Assembly (NCBI GenBank): GCA_021818605.1
Contig: JAKAUH010000518.1
Location: 1 to 10,087 of the forward strand
Source: Planctomycetota bacterium
GTDB lineage: Bacteria; Planctomycetota; Planctomycetia; Isosphaerales; Isosphaeraceae
Direction: 5' to 3'
DNA: 10,087 bases
Part shown: piece after piece, positions 5,860 to 10,087 of the stretch
Layout: each line of letters begins with the position of its first letter
Position numbering within the stretch: position 1 is the stretch's first letter
Program-made: the position numbers and the translations under genes
Notes under the pieces: generated by a model
Databases searched by the model: none
What the model was told of the DNA's origin: nothing
What the model saw: the letters and a program-made list of their open reading frames with translations, nothing else

Positions 5860-8800
5860 TCACCCCCGATGATGGCCGTGGCCGTTCGCGGACGGGATGA
5901 CCCCGAGGACGCTCCACCACGAGGCCATCGGCCCGTGCGGGTGGGCGGAGGAATGAGACCGGACTACCTGGGGCCTGGCCCGCCGGTGTGCGAAACGCGC
6001 GGCGGGGCGCCCATGGATTTGGACTTGGGCGCGGGCGTGGCCGTGGCCCTGGCCGTGGGGCGCGATCGACTGGGTGCCGACCGCCAGGGCCGGGCTGACC
6101 CGCCGGCCGTTGATCGTGGCGACGTAGTCGCTGCCGGGCTGACCGCTCCCATTGAGCAATTGACCCGTGCCCTTGGCAACGCCGCCTGGGCCGATACCGA
6201 CGACCGTCAGCTCGAGCGGCTTCGCCAGGCCCACCCGGCCGAGGGCTTTCAGCGTGACCTGGTCGGTGGCCGCGTTGTAGCTGACGACCTTCAGCCGCAC
6301 GGGCGTCAGCCGCACCGACGGACCCCTCTTGTGGCGGCCGCGGATCTTCGTGATGCTCTCCAGCAGGTAGTTGCCCGCGTTGGCGACGGTCGATGCGTTC
6401 ATCGGCTGCGAATAGGTCAGCGTGATCGTCAGGCCATGGCGATTGTTCACCGTCGCGTGCGAGACCACCGGCGCCGGACCCGGGTCGACCACGTTGACGT
6501 CGAAGGTCGCGCTGGCACTTTCTCCGGGCGAGCCCGATGCGGTCACCACCAGCGTCACCGGATACGTCCCGATCGCCTGATCGGCCGGGACGTTCCAGCT
6601 CAGTACGCCCGTCGACGGGTTGATGCCCAGGCCGGCCGGCGCGCCTGCGCCCAGGCCGTAGGTGAGCGTGGCCGACGGATTACCGGGATCGCTGACATAC
6701 CCCGCGAGGTTGGCCTGGAACGCCGTGCCGTCGGATGCGGTCTGCGTCGGGATGGCGGCGATGGCGGGCGTGGATGCCGATGTTGAACTCGGGGTGGGCG
6801 TCGGCGTTGTCGAGCCGGCCCCAGGGTTGATCACGGCCTGCATCAACTGCATGCCGTGGACGCCGTCATTGGCGATGAGCGCGAGCTGGCCGCCGACGAC
6901 GGCCAGCGGGATCGGGTCGGATGATCCGGGGCCAGGGTTGATGTCGGCCGCCAGACCGGTCCCGCCGGACGTGCCGTCCGTCCGCCAGAGCTCCTGGCCA
7001 TGGACGCCGTCATTCGCGGCGAAGTACAGGACTCCGCCGACGGCGAGGCCCTGGGAATAATAGGGGATGCCGTGCGGGACCGACGTGACGCTGAGGTCGG
7101 CGACCATCATCGTGCCGGCCAGGGAGCCGTTGCTCTTCCACAGCTCGGTCGGCCCTCCGGACGACTCGACGGCCTGGAAGATCAGCAGGTTGCCGAGCGG
7201 CTCGAGGCTGCCGAGGTTGGCGAACGTCGAGTCGATCGAAGGGCCGGGCAGGAACACTGTGTCGAGCGCGGTGCCGTCGCTGGTCCAGAGCTGGTCGTGG
7301 TACGTTGCCGGGCCCGAGATCGTCGCGGCGTAGTAATACTCGGCGACGAAGAAGACGCGTGAGCCGATGGCGGTCAGGTCCATCAGCGTCGGTGACGCGG
7401 GGGTCGTCTGGTCGGGCGGCGTGTAGCTGGGGATCGTGGCCAGCTCGGTCGTGCCGGCGGCCGTGCCGTTGGTCATCCAGAGGCCCGGGCTGCTGGTCGT
7501 TGTGTTGTACGCGAAGAAGTCCAGGCGATTGCCGGCCACCGAGAGGTCACTGGCGCCCGTGGCGAGGTTGCCCGTGCCGGCGCCCGTGATCATCTGGGTG
7601 CCGGCCGCGGTGCCATCGCTGATCCAGAGCTGCGAGCCGTTGGTGCTGTCATCGGCGAGGAACGCCACCTCGCCGTCGAAGGCGGTCAGATGCGCGATCG
7701 AAACGTACCCGCCGCCCGATGGCGCGGTGAAGTCCTTGACGATGGCCGTGGTGGCCGCCGTACCGCCGCTGCTCCAGAGGTCCACGCCGCCGCTGCCGTC
7801 GCCGGTGGTGAAGTAGAGCTTGCCCCCGCTGGCCGCGATCGACTGCGTCTCGAAGTAGCTCGACGGAGCGACGTACTGCGACAGGTCGAGGACCTGGGAC
7901 GTGCCGGCGGTCGAGCCGTTGGTGACCCAGAGGCTCAAGGGAGCCGTGGGCCGGCTGCCGAGGAAGTAGGCGTCGGAGCCAACAACCGCAAAGGCCCGGG
8001 GGTTCACCGGGGCCAGCATCGTCGTGCCGGCCGCGGTGCCATTCGTCGCCCAGAGCTCGGTCCCGTGAACGCCGTCCTCCAGCGGGAGCAGGAGCTCCGA
8101 GCCGAGCGTGACGTAGTCGGTCGAGCCGGCGTACATCTGCGACGAGCCGCTGGTGACGCCGGGGCTGAACGACGCGACCAGTCCGGTGCCGGCCGCGGTG
8201 CCGTCGCTGGTCCAGAGCTGGTTGGCCTGCGGGCTCGAGCCGTCGTGCGCCGCGAAGTACAACTGGTTGTCGAACGACACGAACCGCTGCGGGTCCGAGC
8301 CGGCCGGGCCGGGGTTGATGTCCTGGACCAGCCGGGTCCCTTGCGGCGTGCCGTCGGAGGCCCACAGCTCGACACCATGAGCACTGTCCGCGGCGTCGAA
8401 GAAGACCGTGCCGCCGATGGCCTTGAGGCTCGTCAGGTACCCGTAATAGCCGCTGTAGGTGGCGTCCAGGCCCAGGTCCTTCACCAGCGAGGTGCCGGCG
8501 GCGGTGCCGGTCGACTTCCACAGTTCCTCCTGGCCGTTGGCGCCCTCGATGGTGAAGAACAGCGTGCCATTGGCGTCGGTGAGGTTGAGCGGAACGCCGA
8601 AGGGCGAGACCGACTGAAAATCCTCGACGAGCCGGGTGCCGGACTGGGTGCCGTCGGTCGCCCAGAGCTGCGTCGCCTTGCTCGAGTTGCTCGCCGAACC
8701 GACGAAATCGAGCGACGAGCCCGACGCGGCCGCGCCGACAATACCGGTGATCGGCGCCGTGCCGACCTGGGTCTCGCCCGAGGGGCTCACGATGCCGAAG

Positions 8801-9615
8801 ACGACCTGCCCGCCCGAGGTGCCGAAGTACCACGCCTGGTTGTCGAATTCAACGATGTCGAGCGGAGTGGACAGCGAGCTGCCGACCGGCCCCGTGTTCC
8901 CCGCCGTGCCGTCGGTCGCCCAGAGCGAGCCGTTGACCGACAGGTACAGCGTGCCGCCGACTGCCGTGTCGGGCGTGACGTAAGTGCCGCCGAAGTCCCT
9001 GACCATCTCGGGCGTCCCCGTGCTGCCGGGGATCTCCCACATCTGGTTGTCGGCCGTGCCGCTGGCACCGGCGTTCAGGATGACGATCAGGTTGCCGTTC
9101 AGCGAGCTGAGGCTCTCGAAGGACGAGACCGAGGCGCCCGGGATCGTCACCGGCACCGTGCCGGCGAGGGTTCCGTCGCTCCGCCAGAGCTGGTTGTCAT
9201 AGGCCGTGCCGCCCCCGCCGCTGGTGATAAACAGCACGTTATTGCCGACGGCCGTCAACTGCGACGGTGTGCTCGCCGACGACGTGCTCGCCGACGAAAA
9301 GTCATGCAGGATCGCCGTACCGCTGGCGTTGGTGACGACCAGGTCCTGCCCCGAGTTGGTGCTATCCTCGGCGACGTAGAACAGATTCGCCCCGGCGGGC
9401 GTCAGGGCTGCGGGATAGGTGTCGACCGTCTTTGGGTCCAGGATTGGTCCAACGGCGACGGTCGCCAGCAGCGCCCGGGCTTCGAGAGTCTCCGGCGTCC
9501 CCGTGTGAACCCGCGCCGTCCTTCGCGGCCGGCGCCGTGAGCTTCTGGCACTTCGCGACTTTCCCAGAGCGACGAGGCGAGAAAGGGGACCAAGGGTCCA
9601 TCCCTGGTGCGACAT
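5860..9615 (-). CDS. Giant secreted protein with ELW-type repeats and Ig-like domains
   Basis: A 1251-residue protein starting at the ATG 9615-9613; a TTG one codon upstream is less likely. The N-terminus has a basic, Arg-rich stretch (about 19-36) followed by LEARALLA (44-51), the export-associated motif of many planctomycete surface proteins. From about 140 to 890 there are 15 copies of an xLWxSDGTxxGT motif at about 50-residue spacing, for example NQLWRSDGTLAGT, VELWASDGTPQGT and QELWRTDGTSGGT. A weaker sixteenth may lie near residue 275 (the region reading SPSGETQVGT). A Pro/Thr/Ser linker (about 935-948) leads to a He_PIG-type Ig domain (955-1045), a second Ig-like unit with the SbsA-like phrase TYSQPMNASTVANAGNYLL (about 1050-1165), and a basic His-rich tail. 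Repeats of this kind are thought to form beta-propeller blades; that is inference here. It probably acts at the cell surface or outside. No partner gene is adjacent. Confidence 0.93.
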   Translation of the reverse strand: MSHQGWTLGPLSRLVALGKSRSARSSRRRPRRTARVHTGTPETLEARALLATVAVGPILDPKTVDTYPAALTPAGANLFYVAEDSTNSGQDLVVTNASGTAILHDFSSASTSSASTPSQLTAVGNNVLFITSGGGGTAYDNQLWRSDGTLAGTVPVTIPGASVSSFESLSSLNGNLIVILNAGASGTADNQMWEIPGSTGTPEMVRDFGGTYVTPDTAVGGTLYLSVNGSLWATDGTAGNTGPVGSSLSTPLDIVEFDNQAWYFGTSGGQVVFGIVSPSGETQVGTAPITGIVGAAASGSSLDFVGSASNSSKATQLWATDGTQSGTRLVEDFQSVSPFGVPLNLTDANGTLFFTIEGANGQEELWKSTGTAAGTSLVKDLGLDATYSGYYGYLTSLKAIGGTVFFDAADSAHGVELWASDGTPQGTRLVQDINPGPAGSDPQRFVSFDNQLYFAAHDGSSPQANQLWTSDGTAAGTGLVASFSPGVTSGSSQMYAGSTDYVTLGSELLLPLEDGVHGTELWATNGTAAGTTMLAPVNPRAFAVVGSDAYFLGSRPTAPLSLWVTNGSTAGTSQVLDLSQYVAPSSYFETQSIAASGGKLYFTTGDGSGGVDLWSSGGTAATTAIVKDFTAPSGGGYVSIAHLTAFDGEVAFLADDSTNGSQLWISDGTAAGTQMITGAGTGNLATGASDLSVAGNRLDFFAYNTTTSSPGLWMTNGTAAGTTELATIPSYTPPDQTTPASPTLMDLTAIGSRVFFVAEYYYAATISGPATYHDQLWTSDGTALDTVFLPGPSIDSTFANLGSLEPLGNLLIFQAVESSGGPTELWKSNGSLAGTMMVADLSVTSVPHGIPYYSQGLAVGGVLYFAANDGVHGQELWRTDGTSGGTGLAADINPGPGSSDPIPLAVVGGQLALIANDGVHGMQLMQAVINPGAGSTTPTPTPSSTSASTPAIAAIPTQTASDGTAFQANLAGYVSDPGNPSATLTYGLGAGAPAGLGINPSTGVLSWNVPADQAIGTYPVTLVVTASGSPGESASATFDVNVVDPGPAPVVSHATVNNRHGLTITLTYSQPMNASTVANAGNYLLESITKIRGRHKRGPSVRLTPVRLKVVSYNAATDQVTLKALGRVGLAKPLELTVVGIGPGGVAKGTGQLLNGSGQPGSDYVATINGRRVSPALAVGTQSIAPHGQGHGHARAQVQIHGRPAARFAHRRARPQVVRSHSSAHPHGPMASWWSVLGVIPSANGHGHHRG
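6955..9207 (-). repeat. ELW-repeat array within the giant protein gene
   Basis: Fifteen recognisable units of about 150 bp, each marked on the plus strand by a core such as gtcgctggtccagagctg. Cores lie near 6986, 7137, 7285, 7476, 7621, 7772, 7926, 8048, 8211, 8360, 8515, 8660, 8920, 9036 and 9181. Most spacings are 145-165 bp. The gap between 8660 and 8920 is wider (260) and probably contains a degenerate unit. Confidence 0.9.
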
Positions 9616-9620
9616 CAATG

Positions 9621-9627
9621 TCCTCCT
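9621..9627 (-). promoter_or_regulatory. Ribosome binding site of the ELW gene
   Basis: On the minus strand AGGAGGA lies 5 nt before the ATG at 9615, which fixes that start over the TTG at 9618. Confidence 0.85.
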
Positions 9628-9894
9628 GGTGCGGCTTCATCCGTGGAGCCGGGGCCCGGCCGACCGGGTTGCGATCGCTCGTCCCTGGAAGTTTTCCTCG
9701 AGGCGAGAATCGCGGTCGAGCGGCTGGCCGCGGAGTCTCCGCGGTCGGTCGGTGTCCATCCGTTCTGTTCCGAGGCGCGGTGCGAGCCGTGCCGGCGGCC
9801 GAGAGGTTAGCAGGACCCGGTGATCTCGTAAAGCGAAGTTCTCGACAGCGGATGCAGGAATGAGAGCGTAGACGCCATCATACTGGAGGCTGCG
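9628..9894. other. Intergenic region between divergent genes
   Basis: No gene is supportable here. It separates the minus-strand ELW gene from the plus-strand gene at the right edge, so it should hold both promoters, but no clear -35/-10 pair stands out. A perfect 17-bp palindrome, ccgcggag-t-ctccgcgg, lies at 9728-9744 and could be an operator or simply GC-rich chance. Confidence 0.5.
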
Positions 9895-10014
9895 ATGCCG
9901 TGGAACAGTTATCATGGATCGACGAGCCGGGGCGCGCGGCGTGTCCCGGTGCGGCGCGACAGGACAGGATACGTCGCGGGCGACTGGATGCGGTCGATTC
10001 ATAGGAGCAGGTTC

Positions 10015-10087
10015 ATGCACCGGCTGATACGGCCCATCGTGGGGGGCCTGGTGGCGGCGATCGGCATGGGCTTCAGTATTTGCTTCA
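10015..10087 (+). CDS. 5' end of a gene with signal-peptide-like start (partial)
   Basis: An open frame runs off the window. From the ATG at 10015 the visible 24 residues begin MHRLIRPIVGGLVAAIGMGF, a positively charged start and a hydrophobic core as in a signal peptide or first membrane helix. AGGAG at 10003-10007 sits 7 nt before this ATG. An in-frame ATG at 9895, also with a good GGAGG (9885-9889, 5 nt away), would add 40 mostly polar, Arg-rich residues; the frame is open from the TAA at 9829-9831, so both starts are possible. I prefer 10015 because it puts the hydrophobic segment at the terminus. Function is unknown because the body of the gene is outside the window. Confidence 0.65.
   Translation, partial: MHRLIRPIVGGLVAAIGMGFSICF

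Noticed and set aside
7649..8833. 394-codon minus-strand open frame inside the ELW gene in another frame
   Set aside because: Overlaps the well-supported ELW repeats and has low-complexity Arg/Gly composition.
7690..9540. 616-codon plus-strand open frame antisense to the ELW gene, and a similar one at 5869-6786
   Set aside because: They are by-products of high GC and of the repeat periodicity on the coding strand. The products are Arg/Ala/Gly-rich and have no recognisable domain.
9637..10020. Minus-strand frame of 127 codons in the right intergenic region
   Set aside because: No ribosome binding site or recognisable motif, and it overlaps the plus-strand gene start. Likely chance in GC-rich DNA.

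Overview
The window looks like chromosomal DNA of a GC-rich planctomycete, probably of the Isosphaeraceae/Gemmatales type. The reasons are a giant ELW-repeat secreted protein whose N-terminus carries the basic stretch plus LEARALLA motif typical of planctomycete surface proteins, a CBM9-like protein of a kind I associate with planctomycetes, a decayed transposase, and dispersed intergenic repeats of a style common in these genomes. The family assignment is inference; no rRNA or tRNA is present to fix it.

Layout. (1) 105-1301, plus strand: lumazine synthase (ribH), then a short gap and a CBM9/DOMON-like protein. (2) 1343-3774: an accessory island of visibly lower GC on its left side. It holds a broken minus-strand gene fragment, a DDE transposase gene broken by three frameshifts, and a 33-bp inverted repeat (31/33 identical) at 1650-1682 and 3742-3774 that brackets the transposase. 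(3) 3681-4096: repeat-rich intergenic DNA with three inverted-repeat structures, one of them a terminator-like 21-bp stem with a U tract and one a 139-bp nested inverted repeat resembling a MITE. (4) 4234-5280, plus strand: a Gfo/Idh/MocA-family oxidoreductase with a good Shine-Dalgarno. (5) 5281-5859: noncoding, with a palindromic repeat, a hexamer repeat and a possible response-regulator relic. (6) 5860-9615, minus strand: a 1251-residue secreted protein with about 15 ELW-type repeats, an Ig-like domain pair and a His-rich tail. (7) 9616-9894 intergenic, then the 5' end of a plus-strand gene with a signal-peptide-like start that runs off the window.

The genes do not form one pathway. ribH and the CBM9-like gene may be co-transcribed (66-nt gap), but nothing suggests a shared function. 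The MocA gene and the ELW gene are convergent, separated by about 580 bp. I see no convincing new multi-gene system. The items most worth following are the inverted repeat around the broken transposase, the nested 139-bp element, the clustering of frameshifts at homopolymers, and the architecture of the ELW protein.
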